Positions 1-6,116 are shown, counted from the first letter of the stretch. The stretch is 11,153 nt of DNA from Rhodoferax sp. (GCA_017880985.1 JADGRK010000049.1:1-11153), one strand, 5' to 3'. The notes: generated by a model not told the origin, from the letters alone. Translations and numbers: made by a program.

Positions 1-17
1 TGGGGATGCTGATTGGT

Positions 18-32
18 GGGTTGTGTCGCGTT
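18..32 (+). repeat. IS6-type terminal inverted repeat, left end
   Basis: The sequence GGGTTGTGTCGCGTT starts with the GG expected of IS6-family ends and is inverted relative to 623-637 with a single mismatch. Nothing recognisable precedes it in the 17 bases at the window edge. Confidence 0.75.
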
Positions 33-76
33 AGCCGCTGACGAGCCCACTTCGGGCTGGGACGAATGCCGGTCCC

Positions 77-562
77 TCAGACAGGACGAATTTGTCCTGC
101 CAAGGCGTAAAACTGGTCGGCAAACGACATCTCGTTGCAGCCTTCCACCATGAGCTGCCCCTTTCGAATCATGTGCATCAACTCGATGCCGGCCAGCACA
201 CATTTGGCAGCTTGAGATGACTTGAAGTTGAGCATAGGTTTGGTGACTCGTTTGACAGCCCGATGGTCTTGTTCCACGATGTTATTCAGGTATTTGACTT
301 GGCGGACGATGATCTGTTTTTCGATGCTGACCTTGATCTCATCAATCGCCGCTTTGTTGGCTCCGCTCTTGTCCACTGTGACCTTCTCAAGTAATGGCAG
401 AAACCGGATCGCCCAGCGATTGATCGAAGAATGGTCGACAAACACGCCACGCTCCTGCATCATCTCTTCCAACTGGCGGTGGCTCAACGGATAAGCCGCG
501 TACCCACGGATGCACACCAGAATGACGTCGATTGGGAAGCGCATTCCTTTGGTAGCCAGCAT
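77..562 (-). pseudogene. IS6-family DDE transposase with central deletion
   Basis: The open frame encodes 161 residues, whereas IS6-family (IS26/IS240-like) transposases are about 230-240. The N-terminal helix-turn-helix region (residues 26-52, including VDHSSINRW) is normal. At residues 58-62 the sequence jumps from LLEK straight to VTVDKSG. The missing stretch of about 70 residues normally carries the first catalytic aspartate (the DETY-type motif). The second aspartate (D64 in VDKSG), the third acidic residue (E97 in VEQDH) and the lysine seven residues later (K104) remain. With the first catalytic residue gone the protein should be unable to transpose by itself, although the frame stays open and its termini could be mobilised in trans. 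The scar lies near 380-388, where a short shared GAGAAGGTC-type sequence could have mediated the loss; this is inferred from family alignment. Confidence 0.88.
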
Positions 563-622
563 CGCGTTTCAAACCTTCTCTGTCAAAACACTCAGCATAG
601 ACCAGCGGGCGGCTTGACCGTC

Positions 623-637
623 AACGCGACAGAACCC
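623..637 (-). repeat. IS6-type terminal inverted repeat, right end
   Basis: The reverse complement, GGGTTCTGTCGCGTT, matches the left end at 14 of 15 positions. Coding similarity to SDR proteins begins immediately after this repeat, so it marks the insertion or deletion breakpoint in the dehydrogenase gene. Confidence 0.75.
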
Positions 638-1285
638 GCACAGGTGCTGGCCACCGATGTCAACGCCCAGCTGCTGGAGAGTTATGCCGGCGTGGCCAAT
701 GTCACGACGGCCCGGCTGGACGTGATGGACAAGGTCGCCATCCAGGACCTGGTGGCGCGCATCGCGCCGGTCAATGTGCTTTTCAATTGCGCAGGGGTTG
801 TGCACAATGGCAGCATCCTTCAGGCCACGGACGACGAGTGGAGCTTCGCATTCAATCTGAATGTGCGCGCGCAGTACTGGATGATCCAGGCGGCACTGCC
901 CAAGATGCTTGAGGCTGGCGGTGGCAGCATCATCAACATGGCCAGCGTGTGTAGCAGCCTCAAGGGGCTGCCCAACCGCTTCACCTACGGCGCCAGCAAG
1001 GCTGCCGTGGTGGGTCTGACCAAATCGGTCGCCGCCGATTTTGTGGGGCGGGGTATTCGTTGCAACGCCATTGCGCCGGGCACGGTGGATACGCCCTCAC
1101 TGGGTGACCGCATCAACAGCTACGCCGATCCGATTGAGGCGCGCAAGAATTTCATCGCACGCCAGCCCATGGGGCGCTTGGCCCAAGCCCATGAAATTGC
1201 ACCCATCGTGGTGTACTTGGCCAGCGACGAATCGGTGTTTGCCACCGGGCAGCTGTTCTCGGTGGACGGCGGCATGACCATATGA
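638..1285 (+). pseudogene. 5'-truncated SDR dehydrogenase, 2-keto-3-deoxy-L-fuconate dehydrogenase-like
   Basis: About 215 residues of a short-chain dehydrogenase remain, from the second beta strand of the Rossmann fold (AQVLATDV, with the acidic residue that favours NAD) to the C-terminal DGGM. Visible are NCAG (residues 50-53 counted from 638), the structural Asn in NLNV (75), catalytic Ser (103, in NMASV), Tyr117 and Lys121 in YGASK, and PMGRL. The remembered closest family is 2-keto-3-deoxy-L-fuconate 4-dehydrogenase (about 250 aa), which oxidises the C4 hydroxyl with NAD in nonphosphorylative L-fucose breakdown. The first 30-35 residues, with the TGxxxGxG nucleotide-binding loop, are missing exactly at the IS6 right repeat. 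The frame stays open upstream to an ATG at 431, but those codons are antisense to transposase and IS sequence. An in-frame ATG at 725 would make a still shorter protein. Activity is unlikely. The stop overlaps the next start (ATGA at 1282-1285). Confidence 0.85.
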
Positions 1286-1656
1286 ACCAGTTCGATCTGG
1301 CCGGCCGCCATGCGGTGATTACCGGCAGTGCAGCGGGCCTGGGGTTTGCCATTGCTGGGCGTTTGCTGGCGTCGGGCGCCAGCGTCACGCTGTGGGATCT
1401 GGACAGTCAGGCACTGGCGCGTGCGGCCGGCGAACTGGGTGAAGGCGTGCATACGGCGGTGATTGCGCTGACCAAATCTCTGGGTAAAGAACTCGCCGAT
1501 ACTGGGGTGCGTGTCAATTGTGTGACGCCGGCTGCCGTGAAAACCCCGATGGGCCGCTTCGGCACGCCGGAAGAGGTCGCCGCGATGGTGGGCTGGCTGT
1601 GTACCGAAGAATGCTCTTTCTCTCCTGACGCCGTGTTCGACCTATTGATCAACTGA
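1282..1656 (+). pseudogene. SDR dehydrogenase with internal deletions
   Basis: The frame encodes 124 residues against about 250 for the family. The start is normal: ATG overlapping the upstream stop, then the Rossmann glycine motif TGSAAGLG at residues 14-21 and the acidic D39. After GEGVHTAV (residues 53-60) the sequence jumps to IALTKSLGKELADTGVRVNC, which normally follows the catalytic YxxxK. About 85-100 residues with the NAG motif, catalytic Ser, Tyr and Lys are therefore absent. A second shorter loss appears at KTPM/GRFGTPEE (near base 1552), where about 20 residues of the substrate-lid region usually sit. The tail ends DAVFDLLIN instead of the usual DxSGGRATY-like ending. All breaks keep the frame open. 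It belonged to the SDR-SDR-FAH transcription unit, and its substrate was presumably a sugar or sugar acid. It cannot be a working dehydrogenase as read. Confidence 0.82.
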
Positions 1657-1669
1657 AAGGAAAAAAACC

Positions 1670-2518
1670 ATGAAACTCGTTCGTTATGGCAACCCGGGCA
1701 AAGAAAAACCCGGACTCATCGATGCAGAGGGCAAGCTGCGCGACTTAAGCCGCGTAATCAAGGACATAGGCCCTGAGCAGCTCGGGGACGCCGCGCTGGC
1801 CAGGCTGCGCAAGGCCAAAGTGGCTACCTTGCCACTGGTGCGTGGCAAGCCGCGCATGGGCTGTCCGGTTAGCGGCATCGGCAAGTTCATCGCCATTGGC
1901 CTGAACTACTCTGACCATGCGGCGGAATCGGGCATGCCGATTCCCAAAGAGCCGGTGGTTTTCACGAAAGCCATCAGTTGCATTCAGGGCCCCAATGATC
2001 CGGTGATGCTGCCCAAGGGCTCGGTCAAGGGCGACTGGGAGGTGGAGCTGGGCGTGGTCATCGGCACGCGGGCACGTTATGTGTCGCAGAAGGATGCGCT
2101 CAACTTTGTGGCCGGCTACTGCACCATCAATGATGTGAGCGAGCGCGAGTTCCAGCTGGAGCGCGGTTCGCAGTGGGACAAGGGCAAGGGCTGCGACACC
2201 TTCGGCCCCATCGGCCCCTGGCTGGTGACGCGCGACGAAATCGAGAACCCGCAAAAACTGGCCATGTGGCTGGATTTGAATGGGCAGCGCATGCAGACCG
2301 GCAACACCAAAACCATGATCTTCAGCGTGGCCAAAATCGTCAGCCACCTGAGCCAGTTCATGACCTTGATGCCCGGGGACGTGATCACCACCGGCACGCC
2401 GCCCGGTGTGGGCCTGGGCATGAAGCCGCCGCTTTACCTGAAGAAGGGCGATGTGATGACCTTGGGCATCGAGGGTCTGGGCGAACAGCGCCAACTGGTC
2501 GTGCCGTTCACACGCTGA
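1670..2518 (+). CDS. FAH-family hydrolase, probable 2,4-diketo-3-deoxy-L-fuconate hydrolase
   Basis: This intact protein of 282 residues has the normal length and order of the fumarylacetoacetate hydrolase (FAH) superfamily: a small N-terminal domain, then the catalytic fold. GLNYSDHAAE (residues 77-86) carries the His83/Glu86 pair used in water activation. The divalent metal ligands are Glu124 and Glu126 in DWEVELG and Asp155 in INDVSERE. TTGTPPGVG (240-248) is the usual substrate-loop motif. An AAAGGA ribosome site sits about 9 bases before the ATG, 13 bp after the broken SDR gene. Close relatives act in nonphosphorylative L-fucose/L-rhamnose breakdown, cleaving a 2,4-diketo-3-deoxy acid to pyruvate and lactate. 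The two SDR remnants upstream agree with that role. Such proteins are often labelled 'ureidoglycolate lyase', but they are unrelated to AllA. The FAH assignment is firm; the exact substrate is inferred from family and context. Confidence 0.85.
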   Translation: MKLVRYGNPGKEKPGLIDAEGKLRDLSRVIKDIGPEQLGDAALARLRKAKVATLPLVRGKPRMGCPVSGIGKFIAIGLNYSDHAAESGMPIPKEPVVFTKAISCIQGPNDPVMLPKGSVKGDWEVELGVVIGTRARYVSQKDALNFVAGYCTINDVSEREFQLERGSQWDKGKGCDTFGPIGPWLVTRDEIENPQKLAMWLDLNGQRMQTGNTKTMIFSVAKIVSHLSQFMTLMPGDVITTGTPPGVGLGMKPPLYLKKGDVMTLGIEGLGEQRQLVVPFTR

Positions 2519-3698
2519 CGCTCGGGCGGCGCCGGGCCAGATCCTGCATCAGCGCCCTGACGCCATAGGTCCATGGCGCCACCTTGTCCGACGTGTTGAC
2601 ACGGTTCACCAGGGTACCCAGCGTTTCCGTGAAGACCGTCACCATATCGCCCACTTCATGCGTGAAGCCCTGGCCGGGAGCTTGCCGGTCCTGCGTCGGA
2701 GCAAACATGGTGCCCAGGAACAGCATGAAGCCATCCGGGTACTGGTGATGCGGGCCAATGGCATGCTGGACCAGTTCCAGCGGATCACGGCTGATCTGGC
2801 TCATGGGGCTGCTACCTTGCATGAAGAAGCCTTTTGTATCGGTGACCTGCATCACCAGATCGCAACGGCGCCCCTCGTCCATGCTGAAGTGTTCATCAAA
2901 CAAGCGGATGAATGGCCCGATGGCGCACGATGCATTGTTGTCCTTGGCCTTGCCCAGCAGCAGGGCACTGCGCCCTTCAAAGTCGCGCAGGTTCACATCG
3001 TTGCCCAGCGTGGCGCCGCGGACCTGCCCATGGCTGTTGACCGCCAGCACGATTTCCGGCTCGGGGTTATTCCAGTGACTGCGCGGATGGATGCCGACTT
3101 CCGCCCCAACACCCACCGCGCTCATCGGCTGCGATTTGGTGAAAATCTCGGCATCGGGGCCGATGCCCACTTCCAGGTACTGCGACCATACGCCTTGCGC
3201 CAGCAGTGCTTCCTTGAGCATGGCCGCCGCCTCGGACCCGGGCTTGACGTTACTCAGGTTGTCCCCAATCACCGCCACGACCGCCTGCCGCACGCTTTCG
3301 GCCTTGCTGGCGTCTCCTCGCGCCTGCTCCTCGATGACGCGCTCCAGCATGGACGAAACAAAAGTCACGCCGCTGGCCTTGAGCGCCTGCAGATCGCATG
3401 GCGCGAGAAACCAGGGCAACGCCGGGTTTCGTTCATCCTGTGATGAGTTTCGGAGCACCGCCTGGGTGTCGCCGATGCGGTTAAGACCAGGTTGACGCAC
3501 CGCACTAACGGGGTCTTCCATCTCCAGCAGCTCTGACATCGTGGCCGCCGCCGGACTCAGATCATAGATGCCGTCGGGCTTGACGCACACCAGCACCGGC
3601 CCAACATCGATTAACCAGACCCGGCCCACCAGAGTCGCTCTGGCTGCATCAACAGGAAGACAAATTGAGGTCGATAGGTGATCATGCATTCTAGACAT
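2508..3698 (-). CDS. xylX: FAH-fold 2-keto-3-deoxy-D-xylonate dehydratase-like protein
   Basis: The protein has 396 residues from the first ATG, or 393 from Met4, close to Caulobacter XylX, whose sequence I recall as very similar along the whole length. XylX dehydrates 2-keto-3-deoxy-D-xylonate to alpha-ketoglutarate semialdehyde in the Weimberg pathway. Diagnostic blocks are LAPCDLQALKASGVTF (98-113), GPDAEIFTK (180-188), HWNNPEPE (208-215), LGNDVNLRDFEGRSALL (231-247), AKDNNASCAIGPF (251-263) and GTMFAP. Metal ligands are Glu213, Glu215 and Asp234. The better start is probably Met4 (codon at 3687-3689): the GAAAGG ribosome site directly abuts the first ATG but lies 9 bases before Met4. The gene converges on the upstream FAH hydrolase with an 11-bp tail overlap. 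It may serve a related 2-keto-3-deoxy pentonate. No aldehyde dehydrogenase for the next step is present in the window. Confidence 0.85.
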   Translation of the reverse strand: MSRMHDHLSTSICLPVDAARATLVGRVWLIDVGPVLVCVKPDGIYDLSPAAATMSELLEMEDPVSAVRQPGLNRIGDTQAVLRNSSQDERNPALPWFLAPCDLQALKASGVTFVSSMLERVIEEQARGDASKAESVRQAVVAVIGDNLSNVKPGSEAAAMLKEALLAQGVWSQYLEVGIGPDAEIFTKSQPMSAVGVGAEVGIHPRSHWNNPEPEIVLAVNSHGQVRGATLGNDVNLRDFEGRSALLLGKAKDNNASCAIGPFIRLFDEHFSMDEGRRCDLVMQVTDTKGFFMQGSSPMSQISRDPLELVQHAIGPHHQYPDGFMLFLGTMFAPTQDRQAPGQGFTHEVGDMVTVFTETLGTLVNRVNTSDKVAPWTYGVRALMQDLARRRPSVSV

Positions 3699-3704
3699 CC
3701 TTTC
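3699..3704 (-). promoter_or_regulatory. Ribosome binding site of the xylX-like gene
   Basis: On the minus strand this reads GAAAGG and runs directly into the first ATG, leaving no spacer. The fourth codon is also ATG (3687-3689) and lies 9 bases beyond the site, a normal spacing. This favours a start at Met4. Confidence 0.5.
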
Positions 3705-3796
3705 AAAAAACGTGGTTGACCGCGATCATTCGGTGTGAAGACCTGAGGGGTGATGTCCCGAACTCAGTTGTAGGTCCCAGTCGGTCACTATGAAGA

Positions 3797-3961
3797 TTAT
3801 GCTGCCTTCTTGAGTTGTTGGTTGTTGGGCCGAAGAGCGTTGATCAGGGTCTTCAGTTGGGCATAGCCTCTGAGCTTTTGAAATTATTTTTCAGCCTCAA
3901 GAAATCCTGCTGCAGTCCAGCGCCAGGCCATTTCTGCGTCCTTGTAATTTGTCACCCGACC
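3797..3961 (-). pseudogene. IS256-family (Mutator) transposase, 3' remnant
   Basis: About 54 codons of a transposase C terminus can be read on the minus strand. The recognisable block is VTNYKDAEMAWRWTAAGFLE followed by AEK, then FQKLRGYAQLKTLINALRP, ending in AA and TAA at 3797-3799. The WTAxGxLEAEKxFRxLxGYxxL pattern is typical of the end of IS256/Mutator transposases, which are about 400 aa. An in-frame TAA at 3884-3886 replaces a codon between AEK and FQK, so it is doubly dead: no N terminus and an internal stop. The fragment begins next to the solitary IS6-type repeat at 3965-3978, which is probably the breakpoint. The sequence around 3745-3770 may include the old IS256 terminal repeat, but I cannot pair it with a partner. 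Confidence 0.7.
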
Positions 3962-3964
3962 ACT

Positions 3965-3978
3965 AATGCGACAGAACC
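3965..3978 (-). repeat. Solitary IS6-type terminal repeat
   Basis: The reverse complement, GGTTCTGTCGCATT, matches the IS6 ends at 18-32 and 623-637. Over 16 bases extended to 3963 it agrees at 14 positions with the left end and 13 with the right end. No IS6 transposase lies beside it; the IS256-type remnant begins on its inner side at once. It looks like the scar of an IS6-mediated deletion and faces the left end at 18, so the two bracket the sugar-acid gene block. Confidence 0.55.
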
Positions 3979-4037
3979 GCCTTCGTTCATACCAATTTCA
4001 CAAATGGCACTTGGCGACGATGTACGGCACGATGATG

Positions 4038-4712
4038 TTAATCTCCCAATCCGGCGCGAGATTGCGCGTGAAGAATATGGGTCTTCATCTTTCTGCTGGC
4101 CACGTTTGCATCACCTGACTTGATTGCTTTGATGATCTGAAGGTGTTCAAGAACAGGGGCCGTACGATACCTGGTGCTCGCATCCTGGAACGCCAGGTTC
4201 CTGCATTCGGTCATTACGACATCAAATGTATCCAGCATCTCCAGGAGCAGCGGATTGCCTGACATCTCTGCGAGCTTGCGATGGAACTCGCGATCGGCAG
4301 CCGACATGGCCAGCAGATCTGCAGATTTGACCGCTGCGGCGAGCTTGTCTGTCAGGCGCTCCAGTATCTTCGCATCTGCGGGTGTGGCGCGCCGCGTTGC
4401 GAGAAGGACCGACAAGGATTCCAGTGACGCCCTTACCGTGTACACATTTTCTAGTGAATATTGCGTAGCGAAACGCCAGCGTGCGGACCGAACCGCTTTG
4501 GGATCACGCACAAACACTCCCCTCCCCGGCTGGACCTGAAGCAATCCAAGCCCTTCCAGCGCGGAAATTGCCTCGCGAATCGCCGGCCTTCCAACGCCAA
4601 GTTCTTCTGCGAGCAGCCGCTGGCCGGGTAAGGGTTTTCCCGCGGGATACTTGCCGCTACGAGTGCGCTGCTGGATGATTTCGGCGGCATGTTGAGGTGC
4701 ACTTTTTTTCAT
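4038..4712 (-). CDS. GntR-family transcriptional regulator, FCD (FadR-type) subfamily
   Basis: The protein has 224 residues. Its N-terminal winged helix-turn-helix (about 1-70) includes PLPGQRLLAEELGVGRPAIR and the wing GRGVFV. A FCD effector domain (about 85-217) follows. The FCD metal-site residues are at the expected spacing: Asp140 and His144 (ADREFH), His190 (VLEH) and His212 (KTHI). Such domains bind small carboxylates through the metal, and ligand binding usually releases the operator. The gene is divergent from the binding-protein operon, and the 141 bp between them contain a 27-bp palindrome with a core matching FadR-type sites, so it most likely represses that operon and perhaps itself. 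The ligand could be a ureidoglycolate- or glyoxylate-like acid, but that is a guess. The ribosome site GAAGG is only 2 bases from the ATG, and a run of A codons follows the start. Confidence 0.9.
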   Translation of the reverse strand: MKKSAPQHAAEIIQQRTRSGKYPAGKPLPGQRLLAEELGVGRPAIREAISALEGLGLLQVQPGRGVFVRDPKAVRSARWRFATQYSLENVYTVRASLESLSVLLATRRATPADAKILERLTDKLAAAVKSADLLAMSAADREFHRKLAEMSGNPLLLEMLDTFDVVMTECRNLAFQDASTRYRTAPVLEHLQIIKAIKSGDANVASRKMKTHILHAQSRAGLGD

Positions 4713-4737
4713 GACCTTCGCCGTCTTTCTATTTGTG

Positions 4738-4766
4738 TTGCGCGCAGGAAAAAATGTGGTTATATT
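4738..4766 (+). promoter_or_regulatory. Candidate sigma-70 promoter of the transporter operon
   Basis: TTGCGC at 4738-4743 and TATATT at 4761-4766 are separated by 17 bases. They match the -35 and -10 consensus at 4 and 5 of 6 positions. Transcription would start near 4772-4775, inside the palindromic operator, so a bound repressor would block initiation or clearance. A TTGACC at 4765-4770 is an alternative -35, but no good -10 follows it. Confidence 0.5.
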
Positions 4767-4787
4767 GACCGGTCTTACTGGTCAGAC
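4759..4787 (-). promoter_or_regulatory. Possible promoter of the GntR regulator gene
   Basis: On the minus strand TATAAC (4759-4764) is a fair -10 about 47 bases before the ATG. The upstream -35 region would fall within the palindrome and is poor (CTGACC at 15-base spacing, or GTCTGA at 17). If real, the operator would also control the regulator itself. The evidence is weak. Confidence 0.25.
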
Positions 4788-4797
4788 CAGTAAGACC
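4771..4797. promoter_or_regulatory. 27-bp palindromic operator, FadR/GntR type
   Basis: Two perfect 13-base arms (GGTCTTACTGGTC and its reverse complement) flank a single central A at 4784. The core TGGTCAGACCA at 4779-4789 equals the FadR-type consensus TGGTCNGACCA. GGTC units at 4771 and 4780 and GACC units at 4785 and 4794 are spaced 9 bases apart, which could allow two overlapping dimer sites. It lies between the divergent GntR gene and the operon and overlaps the predicted start of transcription. Confidence 0.85.
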
Positions 4798-4841
4798 ATC
4801 GAAGAAAACAGAACGGCTGACACAACACCATTTTCCACCTT

Positions 4842-4847
4842 AGGAGG
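4842..4847 (+). promoter_or_regulatory. Strong ribosome binding site of the binding-protein gene
   Basis: A full AGGAGG lies 6 bases before the ATG at 4854. It is much stronger than the sites of the genes downstream, in keeping with the high amounts of binding protein such transporters need. Confidence 0.75.
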
Positions 4848-4853
4848 ACGACA

Positions 4854-6059
4854 ATGCAACGGATTTTCTTGGTTTCCCTGCTTTTGGCATTTTTCGGCGG
4901 GGCTGCTCATGCTCAGGAGCCCATCGCTATTGGCATCAGTATCGCGCAATCCCCGCCGGGCTCGGTCGTGCAGGGCGTACAGGTAAAAGACGGCGTTGAG
5001 ATCATCAAGGACATGATCAACGCGAAAGGGGGCGTGCTTGGCAGGCCGATTAAACTGGTTTATGAAGACAACCAGGGCATTCCCGAAAAAGGGAGGTCTG
5101 CAACGGAAAAGTTGATTGTCAAGGACAAGGTTGTTGCGGTGACTGGCGGACATCAAAGCTCCGTATGTTTGGCAGAAATCGAAGTAGCGCATCGTTATAA
5201 CGTTCCTTACATCAACACTAATTGCTGGTCTGACGATGTCCGCAAAAAAGGCTATCCCCAAGTCTTCAATCCGGGAAATTACAACACCCGAGTATCCACA
5301 GCAATGGCCGAAACCATTGGCGCCATGGGCGTCAAGCGCGTGGTTGCCTTTGCGGAAAATACCGATTACGGCATCGGCCAAGCCAAATTGATGGGGGAGC
5401 TGATCAAGGCCAAGGCACCCCAGGTCGAGTACAAATACGAGACGCTGGACCGGGCTGGCAAGGATTTCACGCCCGCTATCCTCGCCCTGCGAGCGAATCC
5501 ACCCGACATGGTGGTCAATGTCATGTTGCCGCCGGCCGCTTATATCCTGATGAACCAACTCTATGAACAGGGCGTCGCACCGAGTCCGAAGACCTGGATG
5601 TACGACGGCGCCGGTCTGGCCGACTACCCCGATTTTTGGCAAAACGTGAAGAATGCCGGCAAATACATGCTGTCGTTCGGTCTCTATCATCCGCAAATGC
5701 CGATGCCGAAAGTGGGGCTGGATGTTTCTGCGGAATATACCAAGCGCACCAAGGGCGAACCCAACCGCTTGATTTTCCAGGCAGCCGATTCGCTGCTCCT
5801 GATTGTGGACGCTATCAAAGAAGGAAAGAGTGCTGATCCTGCAACAATCACCAAGACACTCCAGACAATGAAATTCGAGGGCGTTCGCGGGCCTTTCCAA
5901 TTTTCCCAACAGCCCGGGTTCACTTATCAGCAGTGGGTCGATATTCCGTATGTGAATTACCAGCTCACCGAAGTCAACCAACCGGTGTCCAAAACCAACC
6001 TGATCCAGGGCCCGGGTCAACCGCTCAATGTTGGCAAACTGCAAAAGCCCGTCAAATAG
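4854..6059 (+). CDS. ABC transporter periplasmic substrate-binding protein, HAAT (LivJ/LivK) type
   Basis: The 401-residue protein opens with a Sec signal peptide: basic Arg3, a hydrophobic stretch (residues 4-17), and a likely signal peptidase I cut after AHA at residue 20. The mature part starts PIAIGISI and follows the type I periplasmic binding fold of the branched-chain amino-acid/amide family (Peripla_BP_6). Examples are KDGVEIIKDMINAKGGVLGRPIKLVYEDNQ near 43-72 (described here by position), then VVAVTGGHQSS, and VVAFAENTDYGIGQ. There is no lipobox cysteine, so it should be a free periplasmic protein. It is the first gene after the operator and has the strongest ribosome site. Members of this family bind amino acids, urea, short amides or aromatic acids. 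Neighbouring amidase and AllA genes suggest an amide or ureide, but the ligand cannot be read from the sequence. Confidence 0.92.
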   Translation: MQRIFLVSLLLAFFGGAAHAQEPIAIGISIAQSPPGSVVQGVQVKDGVEIIKDMINAKGGVLGRPIKLVYEDNQGIPEKGRSATEKLIVKDKVVAVTGGHQSSVCLAEIEVAHRYNVPYINTNCWSDDVRKKGYPQVFNPGNYNTRVSTAMAETIGAMGVKRVVAFAENTDYGIGQAKLMGELIKAKAPQVEYKYETLDRAGKDFTPAILALRANPPDMVVNVMLPPAAYILMNQLYEQGVAPSPKTWMYDGAGLADYPDFWQNVKNAGKYMLSFGLYHPQMPMPKVGLDVSAEYTKRTKGEPNRLIFQAADSLLLIVDAIKEGKSADPATITKTLQTMKFEGVRGPFQFSQQPGFTYQQWVDIPYVNYQLTEVNQPVSKTNLIQGPGQPLNVGKLQKPVK

Positions 6060-6069
6060 AAATGCATCC

Positions 6070-6095
6070 CGGCTCAGCCCCTTGGGGGTGGGCCG
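6070..6095 (+). promoter_or_regulatory. Intercistronic hairpin between binding protein and amidase
   Basis: A GC-rich stem of about 11 pairs (6070-6081 with 6085-6095, one bulged G at 6077 and one G-U pair) closes a TTG loop. No T-run follows, so it is not a clear intrinsic terminator. It lies in the only sizeable gap (57 bp) within the operon, where such hairpins often protect the upstream message and lower expression of the genes downstream. Confidence 0.5.
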
Positions 6096-6116
6096 TCTAA
6101 CCTGATTGGGTTTCCT

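Larger units (their letters stand above)
18..637 (-). mobile_element. IS6-family insertion sequence, internally deleted copy
   Basis: The element is bounded by imperfect inverted repeats: GGGTTGTGTCGCGTT at 18-32, and at 623-637 a sequence whose reverse complement is GGGTTCTGTCGCGTT (14 of 15 match). It holds one transposase-like gene on the minus strand. IS6-family elements are usually near 800-900 bp, so this copy of about 620 bp is short, and the loss falls inside the transposase. I see no convincing 8-bp target duplication: 10-17 and 638-645 agree at only 4 of 8 positions, so the copy has probably undergone an adjacent deletion or recombination. The right end abuts the body of an SDR gene that has lost its 5' end. 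Boundaries are uncertain by 1-2 bp. Confidence 0.82.
3699..4037. other. Gene-free interval with mobile-element scars
   Basis: This 339-base stretch separates two genes on the same strand, xylX and the GntR regulator. It holds the IS256 remnant and the lone IS6-type end. The 90 bases next to xylX should contain its promoter, but I see no convincing -35/-10 pair. The 60 bases next to the regulator show neither a clear hairpin with a T-run nor a gene. Confidence 0.6.

Noticed and set aside
431..637. The 69 codons before 638 as the true N terminus of the first SDR.
   Set aside because: They are antisense to the transposase and run through the IS terminal repeat; there is no TGxxxGxG loop.
10..645. 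An 8-bp target duplication flanking the IS6 element.
   Set aside because: The flanking octamers match at only 4 of 8 positions, and shifting by one base does not help.
1745..2494. A 249-codon antisense frame opposite the FAH hydrolase.
   Set aside because: His/Gln/Ala-rich composition with no domain; it mirrors the codon bias of the sense gene.
2658..3443. A 261-codon plus-strand frame opposite the xylX-like gene.
   Set aside because: The opposite strand encodes a full-length conserved enzyme with metal ligands; this frame has no recognisable motifs.
3741..3770. Terminal repeat of the IS256 remnant.
   Set aside because: The position is right, about 40 bp after the transposase stop, but no second copy is present to pair with, so it is not annotated.
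3815..4123. A 102-codon plus-strand frame upstream of the regulator's 3' end.
   Set aside because: It crosses the IS256 remnant, the IS6-type end and the regulator gene in antisense, so it is a patchwork rather than a gene.
4782..6044. A 420-codon open frame on the minus strand opposite the binding-protein gene.
   Set aside because: It has no family resemblance and lies wholly opposite a protein with signal peptide, strong ribosome site and clear family motifs; long antisense frames are common in GC-rich genes.
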